From Brachypodium distachyon (Eukaryota; Streptophyta; Magnoliopsida; Poales; Poaceae): a DNA stretch of 64,000 nucleotides. The notes beneath the pieces were generated by a model that worked only from the letters and a program-made list of their open reading frames with translations, was not told where the DNA came from and made no database searches. Below, piece after piece: positions 33,248 to 45,859 of this stretch. The stretch covers positions 23,778,613-23,842,612 of the forward strand of contig NC_016135.3 of the NCBI RefSeq assembly GCF_000005505.3, in the 5' to 3' direction. Position numbers and translations under genes: made by a program. The first letter of the stretch is position 1, and every line of letters starts with the position of its first letter.

Positions 33248-36200
33248 TCATACATTGTTCTGTTTAGCACTGCCTTCCTTCTCATCATCAGCTGCACGAA
33301 ATGAAATCATGTGAGGCAAGCCTGATGTGAGGAATCGATGATTAACGGAAGGGAGGATGACATAGTTTGCCAATGGCAATATGAGGTACGAAACACAACC
33401 CATATGAGCCTAGGCAAACAAGTACAGTGTGGAAGTGGAATACAATGCTAAACACATACCCTCTTTCTTCCCTCGGCTGCAGCAGGTAAATGAATCTGAG
33501 AATGGACGGTCTGGAACAGGGATAAGCTTTCCCAACAGTGACAAGGGCCAGCTACCCAAAGAAAAAAGAAATCCATCAGCTATAAGTTCAACATGAGGGT
33601 ATGTAAAGTCTTGCAAAAATTTACAACAATAATAAAATTTAAGTTACCAGAGGACAGATGCTACAATCATACCAAGATCTGTCTGTTTTATGAACTGGAG
33701 AGTCTTACCTAAGAAAAGCGAGGCCTATTGACACCAACCACAGCTGCCAGCTCAGCCTGACTGTTGACATGAACTTGCCAAGGAACTCGATGATAAGTAC
33801 CTGTATAGACCACAGGACCAAATATAAATATACAACAATAACATACCAAGATCATCTCACCTGCCATACAGAAGAACAATCTCGGTTCCTTTTACCTGGA
33901 GTACAACTGTTATCGCTATAATGGCCATGAAGAGGCGGTTTCCAGTAATACCCTTGAATATATTCAACTCATCTGGTTTCCTGGCATTGAACTCATTGAA
34001 CACCTGAGGAAGACAAGATTGCAGTTATATGTATAACCCCGCTGAATCAATTGCATTTATTTCTGAGTCAAATTAGGGCAGAAGGAGTGAGTTACTTGGC
34101 AGAGGACGAATGTGTTGAATATGAAGGTATTTTTCAGTGTTTCCGCATGTGCTGCGTTATCATGTTTCAACTGCAGAAGGCTCTGGCCCTTGAAGGTCAG
34201 AGTAAGGAGGACTGAAACTTGAAAGAAAGCCTGAAGGAACAACTTGTCAGTGAAAATATGCTATCAAATATTCAAATTTTAAATATTAAGAGTACAGCGG
34301 CAAGTAGCATACCATTATGAGCAAGTTTCTCCACATGATATTTGTTATCAAAGGTTCCCTGAAAACGAGTTGAGACACCTTTAAGCAAACTATTTTGGGA
34401 CTTCATTGCATAATCCGATATATTGGTGGTATGTGATTACAGATACACATATACAATATCATGAAGAGCATGTGATGGGGCGATCAATCAGGAACATAAA
34501 CTTATGTCATACAGATGAGCAATATATATTTAACTAGCATGTCAGAAGAAGCTCGGGCTCGCCAAGATGCTTGATGTCAGCTCGGGCTTGACAAGACGCT
34601 AGACATGAAGTTCAGCAAGCTTCACCCCACACAAACCATCAACCCGACACTCCCTATCATTACACCATGGCCGGCTGGCCCATATAACAAGCCTCAACTT
34701 ACAACAACCCCAGCTGCAAATGGAATACCCCAGATATGAAGTTCGGCAAGCTTGACCCCATGAAAACAATCAATCCCACACTGCTATCACTACACCATCG
34801 CAGCATGTCCCCTACAGCAAGTCCCTTACTTACCCCAACCCTAGCCACAAGTGCAATACCCCAGGTCCCAACTCCCATGCCATCACCATGTGCCTGCTTC
34901 TCCTCCGCTGGTCAACCCTACTCATTGCCATCGCTAAACCATCCTTCTGCCACCAAGTCTGTTCGTTGATGAATGTGTAACCAACTTTCTCTTTCGGTCT
35001 AGAATCTTGATTAGTGGTCAGGGTTTAGGACCTCAATGTCCTTGATGAATGAGCAGTGTCATTTCGATTATGAAGAATGAGCACTGCGATCTTTTAGTCT
35101 TGGTGAATCTTTTGTCCTTTATATTCTTGATTGGTCAACCTTGGATTGAACGATTTCTTATACTTATGTGAAATTTAAGAGAGGTTTTGCTAGGCAAGCC
35201 AAAATATAAGCCCAGGACCAGGGCTCCAGGCTCGCTCGAGCAGAGTTGTTCACAGCTACATCTAACAATGAAATATTAAAACATATTTCCAATTCATCAC
35301 AAGATTGTATGTGTACAATCACTACTCCAGGCAGATAGTTAGGTCCACAAAACATACTCTTTTTATCAACCCAAGAAGAAAAGGATAAATCACTTCTAAC
35401 TTGTGAACTTGGCATGGCACGTGAACAGAATTATCTCTACAAACCAAGAAAGTTATTTGAACCACAATAGCACAAGGAACAGAACACACCTCCGTCCAAC
35501 CGGTGGTCTCTGCATAAGATGGTTGTTTGGTGGCTCAGTTGCCAATGCAAGCGCTCCCAGAGTATCCATGATTAGATTAACCCAGAGCAACTGCAAACAA
35601 GGCGGGCGAAACCAACAAAAAATATGATCCGTGGTTGCAGAAATTAGAATGAACAATTCATAGTCTTATAAATAATTGCGGAAGGCAGTCCACTTAAGCG
35701 AATTACAGTGAAACATAGAGAACAGAACCTAGAAGATCGCAGGTATATAGTTAAGAATTCACACCTGGACAGCATTTAGCGGCACGTCACCAGAACTGAC
35801 AGCAGAAACGAAATTAATTATCAAGGCCGCAACATTAACAGTTAGCTGGAACTGTATGAACTTCTGAATGTTTGCATAGACTGAACGGCCCCATCTGACA
35901 ACCTAAAGCACAAAAATAATATCAGAGATGCCATAGCAGAAGAATAATACAAGAATGCAACGTACATACCCTCACGAGTGAAGCAAAATTGTCATCCAAG
36001 ATAATAATATCAGAACTCTCCTTGGCAACTTCAGTTCCCTGAATGCCCATCGAGAGACCAATATCGGCCTATAAATACAGAATTGTGTAAGTAATACTGG
36101 ATGATGGTTCTTACCACGTCCAGAAAATTGCTTCACAACTTGATAGATCATTATGCAGATCAGTAGTTCACAAACCTCATGCAGTGCTGGGGCATCATTT

Positions 36201-39200
36201 GTGCCATCTCCAGTTACAGCAACAACATGACCTCTGCTCCTGAGTGCTTTGACAAGCAAAAGTTTGTCATTTGGTGAAGATCTCCCCATCACCTGCAACA
36301 ATTTATAGAGTGCACTTAATTGAAAGGGAAAAACTGGTAATTATATGTGAAACATACTGCAATTGGTATAAAAATATACTCCCTCGGATCCATAATAAGT
36401 GTCTCAGATTTAGTACAAAGTTAGTACAAAGTTGTACGAAGTCCGAGACACTTATTATGGATCGGAGGGACATGAGGACATCAAAATTAAGAACTGATAG
36501 CACATTAACTAAAATCATGAAAAAAATACCGTGTTCACTTGTGCCAACAACAGTGTGCTATCCCACATATCCTAATACTTCCGCAAATGAACGGTGGGGA
36601 TGGAGCAGTGGAGGGGCATAAACAAAAAACAAACATGACCCCAGAGCACAGAATGCAGGTAAATTAGGGATCGTGTGCTAAACTTTAGTTAATTTATACA
36701 CAGCTAATGCAAACCATCTCCTTACTAGATCACAGCAATTGATCTTCTCTTGACTTATGGTGTCACAAAAACAAAAACAAAAACAAGGCACTCTTTGGTT
36801 TTTTTTCCAACATGCCCCAAAAGTTGCAGATTGGTATAACAGTTCATGGTTTGAACATAACACACCAGAATCTATTATGTCTATTTCCATGTGATTTACT
36901 TACAATGTAAAGATAACACAATGCTAGTAAATGTGAGTATAATGAACATACAGAAATTTTTTCAGCAGCTTCCTCTCTTTCTAAATCTGGCAATGCCCGA
37001 AAAGTCTTTCCTTCCATAATGATTGGCTCCGACACATTGGGATCAGTAAGTATTCCACATTCCAAGGCAATGGCTCTGGCAGTTTGAAGATTATCTCCAG
37101 TGACCATGCGAACCTAACAATTCAAACAATAAACTGTATAAAACTGACCAGGAGGAACATTTGGCAAACATCACAAGAGGACGCAAAGATATGAGACAAG
37201 CCATATCTTCTTTATTTTATCCAGAATGTGCAAGAATTACCTTAATGCCAGCTGCCGTACACAAGCGTATAGAATCTTGAACTCCTGGGCGGCAGGGATC
37301 CTGTACAGAACTAGTTGTTAGTTTCTTGCAAACAAATGCAGTTCTTTCTCCTAACAAATGCCTTATAAAGGCTGCTGCCAGAGGAACAAATGTCACAAGA
37401 ATCACTAAGCAAGAAATAAAAGGGGAAGATCTCATGTAGGCCATACATATGTTAATAACGGTTGAAAATGTGTTACTAGCAGTTGCTTGTTGTCGTGCTA
37501 GATGTCCGCAGATGTGGCAATAATCACTAAGCAAGATAGAAGGGAATGATCTGATGCAGGTCATGTAAATGTTATTATAGCTTTTAAGTGTTGTAGCACA
37601 TGCTTCTTGGGTTACTATGAGCAAAATATTAGGGTTAGGGGATATCTTGATGGTTCTATTTCTAAGTCTGAATGAGTAGAGCAGTATTTCTTTTTCAAAA
37701 GTTTCTCGTCACTTGAGCACGTTCTGTGCAAACAAAAAACAAATAAATGGAGAAATTAATCATAAGTGTGCAACTATATGACCAGGGAGAGCAAGTGCTA
37801 ACAGAATTAATAGTAGGCATGCAGCAGAAAGTAGATCAAGCTACAGATAACTGGTGTAAAGGCGCAGGAATACTACCAGAAGTGTATAAACCACTGATGA
37901 CAACATCGAGATGGACGCGGTAACTAACAGCATAAAATTTCTAAATTACCTTTATACCCACAATACCAAGCATAATCAGGTTATCTTCAGGCAATACCCA
38001 GTCAGCCCTTTGATCCTCATTTGGAACATCATCCATGTCACAAGGTCTATATGCAAAGGCAACACAACGGAGGCTAGCAATAGCCATGTCTTCTATGAAC
38101 TTCTTAAATTCACCGACCTGCAACAGTAAATATAATTTAATTGCAAAACTGTACTGTACTTAAGCAACTAATAAAAAAATGAACAAGAAATTACTTTCTC
38201 AGGAGTCATCGAGTTCTTTGAACCATCTGCGTCAAGCCAATTGGTGCACGACTCCAAAATGAGTTCAGCAGCTCCTTTCCAGTAGACATGAACCTCAGAG
38301 CCACCCTTCAGAAGTAGGAAAGGAGAGCAGTAGTTAAATCATGAATATACAAAGAAATTTAATGCATTGAAGAAAACAGGTTAGCAAACTCATATCTCAT
38401 TCTGTATTTATTCAAGCCTTCAAGGCAAGGATGCACACGATTAGGTACTTAGGAGTAATTGGTAGTGACAATACGAGATAGAGTTAACCTGCTTCCAGAA
38501 CCTTAAAAGATGCAAATCACAGTGCAAAGTAAAGATAACAAATGAAGCAGAGTGAGATAGAAATGTGTACTATTTCAACAACTGAAGCCACAAGAAAGTA
38601 CACTATCAAGACATACCCACCCTTGACAGGGTGGGCAGAACTGCCAGTAGCAGATCATGTAAAGGCAAAATGAGGAAGATACAATGCAACATTGTGATCC
38701 AAAAGGCAGCTGACGAAAAAAGCTAAAAGATACATCATACACAAACAGTACCAAATTAGGAATTTGTCACTGATGCAGATAACTTGAATTACCAGATGCA
38801 CCGCGACACCGCCTCGCTTTTTCTCTGAATTGAATGGGAAGACTTGAAGAACAGAGGACTTTGATCGTGTTTCACTGAACTTCATACCAAGCTGTTGAAA
38901 TATGCAGATCATGGTTATCAAGCCTGAGACAGAAAGAATCTCTAGGGCGAGGCTGCCACTAAGAGGCCATATTTGTACCTGCAGTCCCCAAGACAATATA
39001 GCCTTTTCAGTTGGCGATCCAGTCACCTCTGGAGCTTGACCACCCTGCAACATTGAATAAAACTCAGTAATCACCAAGCTGATCAACAACATGAGAATAA
39101 AACAAATTTTTGGTTTCATGGATAAAAAGGAGCGTGTCATGTAAATGCCAAGAAGGGACAAACTATGAGATTAATATAAGTCTATACAGACCTCAGGCTC

Positions 39201-42200
39201 AAATATGCTACCAGTTGTATTCTGGGCAATTCCTTCAATAATCAGTGACAACATAGCAGCGGATAACATCTGAGTGTTATCTGCAGGAGCTAACTTCTTT
39301 CCACCAAAGTATGCCTCAACAACAGTCATCTTAAGATTGTCAATGAAGAAAGAGTAAAGAAGTCAATGACAAGCATATTTCAGAAGCCAGTCCTACTAGG
39401 ACATTTCCATGTATTAGGAGAAGAATATTGAGAAAATAAAAGAACAGCACTTCACCTGGTTTAAAGTTAAGGTGCCAGTCTTGTCACTGCAAATTGTTGT
39501 TGCGGAGCCCATTGTCTCACATGCCGAAAGCCTCCTAACCTATAGCAGTAACCATTTAAGAAAATTGCATCAGATAGGCTGTTGCAACAAGTAACACAAC
39601 ACAAGCAAGCAATGGAAAGTTGGCAACATACGAGAGCCTTGTCCTTCATCATTTTGCGCATCGAAAAAGCAAGCCTGACACAAATATGACGATCAATGAT
39701 TGCTAATGATGTGTTACAGGTAAATTACACAGTAAATTCATGCTTACGTCAATGTGACAGCCAATGGTAGTCCTTCAGGAACAGCCACAACAACAATCGT
39801 GACCTAATTACATCCCAAGATGGTAAGATAACAGAAATTGTAAAGACACAATCAGCAGCCATGAATACAGAAGCTAATACCTACCGCCACTGTGAAGATT
39901 TTAACTATTCCACGTATTGTCGAGCCTACACCCATTTTTCCTTTCACATATTGTGGAGATCCATCTGGATTGTAGGTGTGCCCAGTGAAGTACCTAGAAG
40001 AAAACAAGGTGCCGTTGATAAGCCAAAAGGCAGTTGGCCAAATTAAAAAATACACCAATCATACCTTGCCAAGAGAACAATGAGAACCACAACAGCAACA
40101 GAAAGTCCAATCATTCCAATGAAGGTAGCAACACCGTTCAAGCGAACCTACACAATACTCGTGATTAAAAAAGAATGTCAACTCATGAACTTGTGCAAGG
40201 GCTTCTAACAGTTACAAGATCAAACCTGCAAAGGTGTTTCTTCACCTGAATCTTCAGATATGCTTGCCATTAGCAATCCCCATTCAGTGTTAATACCAAC
40301 AGCAGTCACCTGGGTATTATACAACAGAAATTTTCATTATCAATGGTCTATTGCATAAGAGACCTTGCTGGATTGACCTCTGTCCACATTATCACAAATT
40401 GTCGATTAGAGAGCTTTTTCAACTTATGTTATACGATATCCAATAACCATGCTTGATCTCAGGTTCACTCACGTTGGCCCAAAAGAGGCTGGCCTGCCTA
40501 CTGTGTATCATAAGACTAAACTATATTTACAATGTCACCTTTTTAAGGTTAGAAGTAACACATAGTGACTAGACTATATTTACAATACTGCATTAATTCT
40601 ACAATTCGGTTTCGGATTTACATATGTGAAATTGTGAATCATACGGCATACATTAACTTGCAGATATGCGGGAAGTTAATAGCTGCAAAATTCATTTGCT
40701 ACCATAGCTAAAAAATCAGCAGATAGTAGTAACAATTATAGCATAAAGATATCTTCTTGTTCCTTTGACAGCAATAGTTTCGACAGACATCACTTGAACA
40801 ATTTATTTCAATCATTTCCCAACAGAAAATGAACCAATTTATATTCAAGATAGAGCAATCAAAGCTGATTCAGACCATTTCTACTTTGCAAAGTAACAAA
40901 AGAAAATCAGAAGCTGGAAATAGCTGTACGTTTTCTCCATTTGGTATGTAGAGACAAACTCACCAGCATTGTACCATAGCCATCGGCGACTTTGCAACCG
41001 GACATTAGAAACGGTGACTTCTGGTCTTTGTTTACCTTCAATAAACCACCATGTTGCAGTGTCAGCTTGGGACTTGGAGTTAGTAAGTTCAAATGCAGTG
41101 TATGAGAGCAACTCACGATTTTACTTTCTCCTGTCATGCTCGATTCATCTATGGAAAAGGAGTGACCGCTGATAAGGATCCCATCAGCAGGCACCTGTCA
41201 AAGAAATTATATTACCACTTATAATTGTAAACTGCTCATGGCTCGCAACCACTTGATTCAAAATGATGATCAACATCCTTTATACCTGGTCTCCAATCTT
41301 GAGTGGCACGACATCACCAACAACCAAATCATATATGGATACCTTGATTCGCCTTCCACCTCTAACTACCTGAATGAGATCATCCGGGATGTTATTTGGG
41401 AAAGAATAAAAAACGTTCTATTAAGATGTGACTCAAATTTTAACCTCCAAGTGGATATTCTGTTTCTCTTCGTTCAAATTCTGAAACTGCAGCGACTGCT
41501 TGTAATCACTGGTAGCTGGAGCAAGATGGCATTGTCAGCCATTAAATCATGAAACGTAAATGGCAAAAATGACTCAAGTATCCGAAATACATGTTGTAGT
41601 AGTTCACTTTTCACTAAATTAAAGTTTTAAAGGACTATTATATTTTGTGTAGTTTAGCAGGGGAGACACATGCATTACGAGTGCTCACAGAAATAATCAG
41701 AAACGGAGCAGAACCTGTAACAAAAACAACCAGCAGAACTGCAAAACCGATGCTTGCTCCATCATACCAGCCTTCTTTTATCCCCTACAAAACCAGAAAA
41801 GTTGAACTGGGTGTTATACAGCCATAACCAGGTATAATAATGGTGATGAACAGTCCATTTAATGGTAAGCAGATGAGCAAAGATTGGAAGGAAAATAAAA
41901 CTAAGATATGGTTTTCCTTCAGCATCACTAGTCAATGAAAATTGAATAAAGCTGGGTAAATTTGAAATGTGTTATATAACACCAGATTAAACAGCAAGGA
42001 AATCAGAGTACTCATACAGTAATATAAATTCTGTTTGACCGATTTAGAAGTAAAGAAGTGGAGAACCTAAAGGCTAAAGATGCAATGCACACCTCTGTTG
42101 TGATGCCCAGGGCCAGAGAAACAGCAGCTGCTACCATGAGGATGATGAGGGTCAAATCTTTACAAGCATCCCACACAAAAGCCTAAGCAAAAGTAACAAC

Positions 42201-45200
42201 ACCAATAGTGAGCATCCCAGAGAGTTGAGAGCAATTGCCAAGCAAATATAAGAGAACCATATGCATACCAGAAAGCTTCTTCCTTTCTTACGAGGGTATG
42301 TATTAGACCCAAATGCATTTTGTCTCGCCGTCAAATCTGACTCGTCTCCACTGATTCCCTTCTCTGTATCTGTCTTTAGCATACTTGCTACCCCTGAAAT
42401 CTGTAGGGAACGTTACACAGTGGAAATTATTACATTTTAAATGTGAAAAGACAGGGCACCAGAACTAGCTCACCCCTTCATACTGCAGCAGAGCAGAGTA
42501 GTTATGATCTCTGGTCAGTGCAGTAAGCTGATCTTCTTTAATTCCAAAGCCAAGTGCACCATCGACATGTGATGCTGCAAAAATTCAGCATAGAAATAAT
42601 CATGTTAGATAGTTGTGAAAAACTAAATTTTATCTCTTTCGTTATGTTCTGAATTCTGGTGGCCAGCATTGAATCACGGATAGTATATATTAGCAGCAGT
42701 GCTCCTACAAAACATTAATACATGCACTGCTAGAATTGGCAAATCATAAGGTCTGTCATATGCAGGAAGAAGTGAAACTAATAGGTCAGGTAGTAAAAAG
42801 GAAATAATACCCTTTGTCTCCTTTGGCTGATCATTGACTCGAGCTGCTTCTTTAAAGCGGAATGCAGCCTAAAGAGGGAAATAAAAAAATATCAGCATAC
42901 ATCCACAAGGAAAAATCACACTGAAAACAAGATGAAAAATACCCTTATAACGTGAGCTTGCGCACGAATTTTTCTTATGACTTCCTCCTTTTGTTCCTCT
43001 TTTTTCAAGTCTAGCGTGTACCTGAAGCGCCTTGATGCATTCAGGACAAGAGCTGCTTGCTGCAGGACACAAGACAAAGTGGTTATATCCAAAATAGTCT
43101 GAAATATCAGCACTCGGTTACTAGGTAGCAGAAAGAATCAATGTCTCCAGTCACCGACAAAGAAAATCTACAGTTGCTGACAAAACCCAGAAAAACACGC
43201 ACTGCAATAGTAACTAGCATGGAATGAACTACGCCATCTTATCCAACGTTAACTGGATGTCCCTAAACAATGTGTAGAGATGCAAATAGGTCACCATTAG
43301 GGTACCCTCTGACCCTACTTAGTTTAACCAAATGAACTAAAATTCCAAAGTCACGTCACTTCTTGGAAAATTAGTTCATTTTTTGGAACTAAATAGGGTT
43401 GAAGGATACCCTAATAGTGACCTGTTTGCATCTCTAATAGTGTGATTATCTCTCCTAGACGCAAGTAAAGAGTTCTGCCACCAGCACAAACTCTGTGCAA
43501 CATGCTGCGATATTAAACTTTCGGACTAACATTGTGACAGATACTACAGAATTTGAGGACATACACCACAACTACACATAAATCACTCCTCGATGCTGTT
43601 AAGGGAAGCACCCAAATCCTCCCCAATTGTCCATTTGGGGGTTCTTGGACCAAAACACAACCCAATGGGAACCCTCATTTGTCCAAAACTTGTCCAACTC
43701 TCCCATTTCTTCCCCAAATTTGGGGAGAGAATAGGGAGTCCCCATTTATGCAAAACTTGGCCAAACTTTGTCCACTTGTCTGCCGGGTCCACATGTCAAA
43801 GACTAATTAGATGGACAAATGGGGGCTACCATTGGACAACTTGATATTTTCTCCACTCCCATTTGTCCAAACACCCCCCAAAGGGACAAATGGGGGCTCA
43901 CCCTTGGAGATGCCCAGTTCCCATAAGGGCCTTGTTGATTCAAAGGAATCCAAAATCTCAGGAATTATTCATCAGGATCAGGTCATCTATGCCATCCACC
44001 AAATTTCTAAAGAGAGTTCATGTGATTTTTCCTGCGGAGCCACCAAATAACCTCTAATATTACTTATTCCTGTGTTTCAGTTCCCGTAGGATAGGTGCTA
44101 TAACAACTAATCTCATGTTTTCCATGTTCCAAATAAATGTCAGAAATTAAATCGATCACAACCCTATTGGCCAGCAACCATTTCTCTTTGAGGCTGTCAG
44201 GTCCCAGTGGGGACCAAATCCACCTGCATCACATATTTCAACAAGGTCCATCTAATACCTCTCCTTATTAAACTCGTGAATGAGATGCGACAGGTGTGGT
44301 CACTGGTCCCAAATACTATAAACTTTATGAAAATACTACCAGAAAGCCAATCCAGAGGATTCGGACATGATAACAACAGATTTTGTCGTCTGTAGTACTC
44401 CAGTATTTGCGAGTTCTGTACCATCTAAAACAAGGCCAATACTGAATTGTGAACTCTACAAATTCGAACAACTTCCAAGCATTGCTTTGAGGACGAGAAT
44501 GACGCAAATCTAGGCCGTCCACCAGGAACTACAATACAATATTCTTCATTAGTGAATCTCTCGTCTGCAGCGCTCGGACACCCGAACCCAACAATTGAAT
44601 ATGAGGGCAAGGCTAGCACGTCGGCAGCTCCAACACTGTCACAGTTCGACGCGTGGCTAGACCAGAATATCATACTACGCATCTACAGAGTTCTAGACGA
44701 CGTCCGTATTTGGAAAATATGCAAAAGCGAGTGTATCCCTGAGTAAGGGAACATCAATCCATATCTAACGCAATTTCAGTCGGGTCAAAAGCAAAAGAAC
44801 AATTCTAAGATATTGAGGACAAAGCCGGTGGGTTAAAGTGCGAATGAATACCAAAACTGGCCTGAGCAACTATTACTGAATCAAATCCGAACAACTGGCT
44901 CGGTGGTTTTACACTTTTACGCCCACTAGCCACGGGTAAAATCGAATCAACGTAACGCAGCAGAAGGGCAAATGAACTGAACCGACGGGTACATCCACTC
45001 AGAAGCAACAACAGGGAGTGGAATGCGAGGGGATATCTCGTGAAAGTGGGACAAAACGGGAGCCAGTAACTCTCAAATCTGAACGCGAGCACGAATGCCA
45101 AAGGGGAAAAGCTACTCCCCTCTCCCTAGCAACCACCAAAGGGCAAAACCGGAAAAGTTACTTGATCATCTACTGGTGCAGGCTGGACTTCAAAATGCGG

Positions 45201-45621
45201 AGGCAAAATAACTAGATTCTGAACTGTGAACGCGGCGAATGGATATGACGGCCTAGTGAAAAAAAAATTGCGGCCAAAAACAACTCCGAAGTGAAAACAG
45301 CGGACGAAACTGGCGATAATTTTCAAATCCAAAACCCTAAGCACAGACCGGAATCCCAAAAAAATCAGTAAATCTCAAGGAAGAGATAGACAGAAGCCTC
45401 CATCCGCTACCGAAAACAAATGAGAGCGCGCTAACACGAAAACATACTGGAAAAAAGCTAGACGAAGCACAGCAACTCACCCGCCACTTTTTGAGCCGCT
45501 CGACGGGGGCGCCCTTGGCTGGGATATCGAACGGGTCGGCGCCGCCGCCGCCCACGCTGCCCCAGCTGCCGCCGCTGCTGCTCCGCCGTGCCTTGGCGGA
45601 GCCCGACGAAGACGGTTCCAT
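33248..45621 (-). CDS. Autoinhibited plasma-membrane-type Ca2+-ATPase (P2B), ACA8/ACA10-like, complete
   Basis: ATP-driven calcium efflux pump, 1082 aa from 34 in-phase exons, all GT-AG. Exon 1 is 45621-45481 and exon 34 is 33291-33248 (TGA). Domain order: Ser/Gly-rich N-terminus; calmodulin-binding autoinhibitory region, residues ~47-75 ([20 protein letters not shown]); membrane helices 1-2; actuator loop with DESSMTGES (exon 10); helix 4 with [20 protein letters not shown] (exons 15-16); phosphorylation motif CSDKTGTLT, the Asp being the phospho-acceptor (exon 17); nucleotide-binding KGAAE (exon 21); hinge [11 protein letters not shown] (exon 25); helix 5 [12 protein letters not shown]; helix 6 [19 protein letters not shown]. 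Size, exon count and N-terminal calmodulin site match the ACA8/9/10 clade (AtACA8 is about 1074 aa), whose members sit in the plasma membrane and are released from inhibition by Ca2+-calmodulin. All key catalytic residues are present. Introns carry several MITEs. Confidence 0.96.
34605..34866. repeat. 131-bp tandem duplication in a Ca2+-ATPase intron
   Basis: Units 34605-34735 and 34736-34866 both start ATGAAGTTC.GCAAGCTT and both end GGAATACCCCAG or GCAATACCCCAG, in the intron between exons 28 and 29. The units differ at scattered bases, so the duplication is not recent. Confidence 0.75.
36379..36470. mobile_element. Stowaway MITE in Ca2+-ATPase intron
   Basis: Ends CTCCCTCGGATCCATAATAA and its complement around 36450-36470, with AAGTGTCTC / GAGACACTT paired inside. 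The left flank is TA; the right flank has decayed. It lies between exons 24 and 25. Confidence 0.8.
43276..43435. repeat. Foldback MITE-like element in Ca2+-ATPase intron 1
   Basis: Terminal inverted repeats of about 50 bp: AGAGATGCAAATAGGTCAC at the left and its near complement at the right, with TTAGGGTA / TACCCTAA inside. Total 160 bp. I could not identify a target duplication, so the superfamily is open. Confidence 0.7.
43603..43915. repeat. MITE-like element in Ca2+-ATPase intron 1
   Basis: A roughly 313-bp block starting GGGAAGCACCCAAATCC and ending CCTTGGAGATGCCC. Its ends are imperfect inverted repeats, including GTCCATTTGGGGG against CCCCCATTTGTCC. It has many internal ATTTGTCCA repeats and overlapping open frames that are only repeat shadows. 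Confidence 0.6.
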
Positions 45622-45787
45622 CCTCTCCTGCTGCGTCCTGAACACTGGCACGTGGCTTGCAGTGAAGGGGATTTTTTTCGCGGCGAGGAGAAGAGAGAGA
45701 GGGTGCTTTTGGGGAGAAGCCCAGAGGTTCGCTGGCGAGTTCAGCGGTTGCCAGCGGCAAAGCTCTGTCACGGCGTGGCCGTGCCGC

Positions 45788-45799
45788 TTTTATTTTATG
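45788..45799 (-). promoter_or_regulatory. Candidate TATA element of the Ca2+-ATPase gene
   Basis: On the minus strand CATAAAATAAAAG lies about 170 bases upstream of the ATG at 45621, just before a GC-rich leader. Position and orientation fit a core promoter; no transcript evidence is available. Confidence 0.4.
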
Positions 45800-45859
45800 G
45801 GAACTGGGGATACGGAGGGAGGCCTTCCATAGTTTTATGGAGCGTTCAAATATTTTTAT

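Noticed and set aside
43553..44057. Several plus-strand frames rich in Pro, Asn and Trp
   Set aside because: They are translations of a MITE-like repeat within intron 1 of the Ca2+-ATPase.
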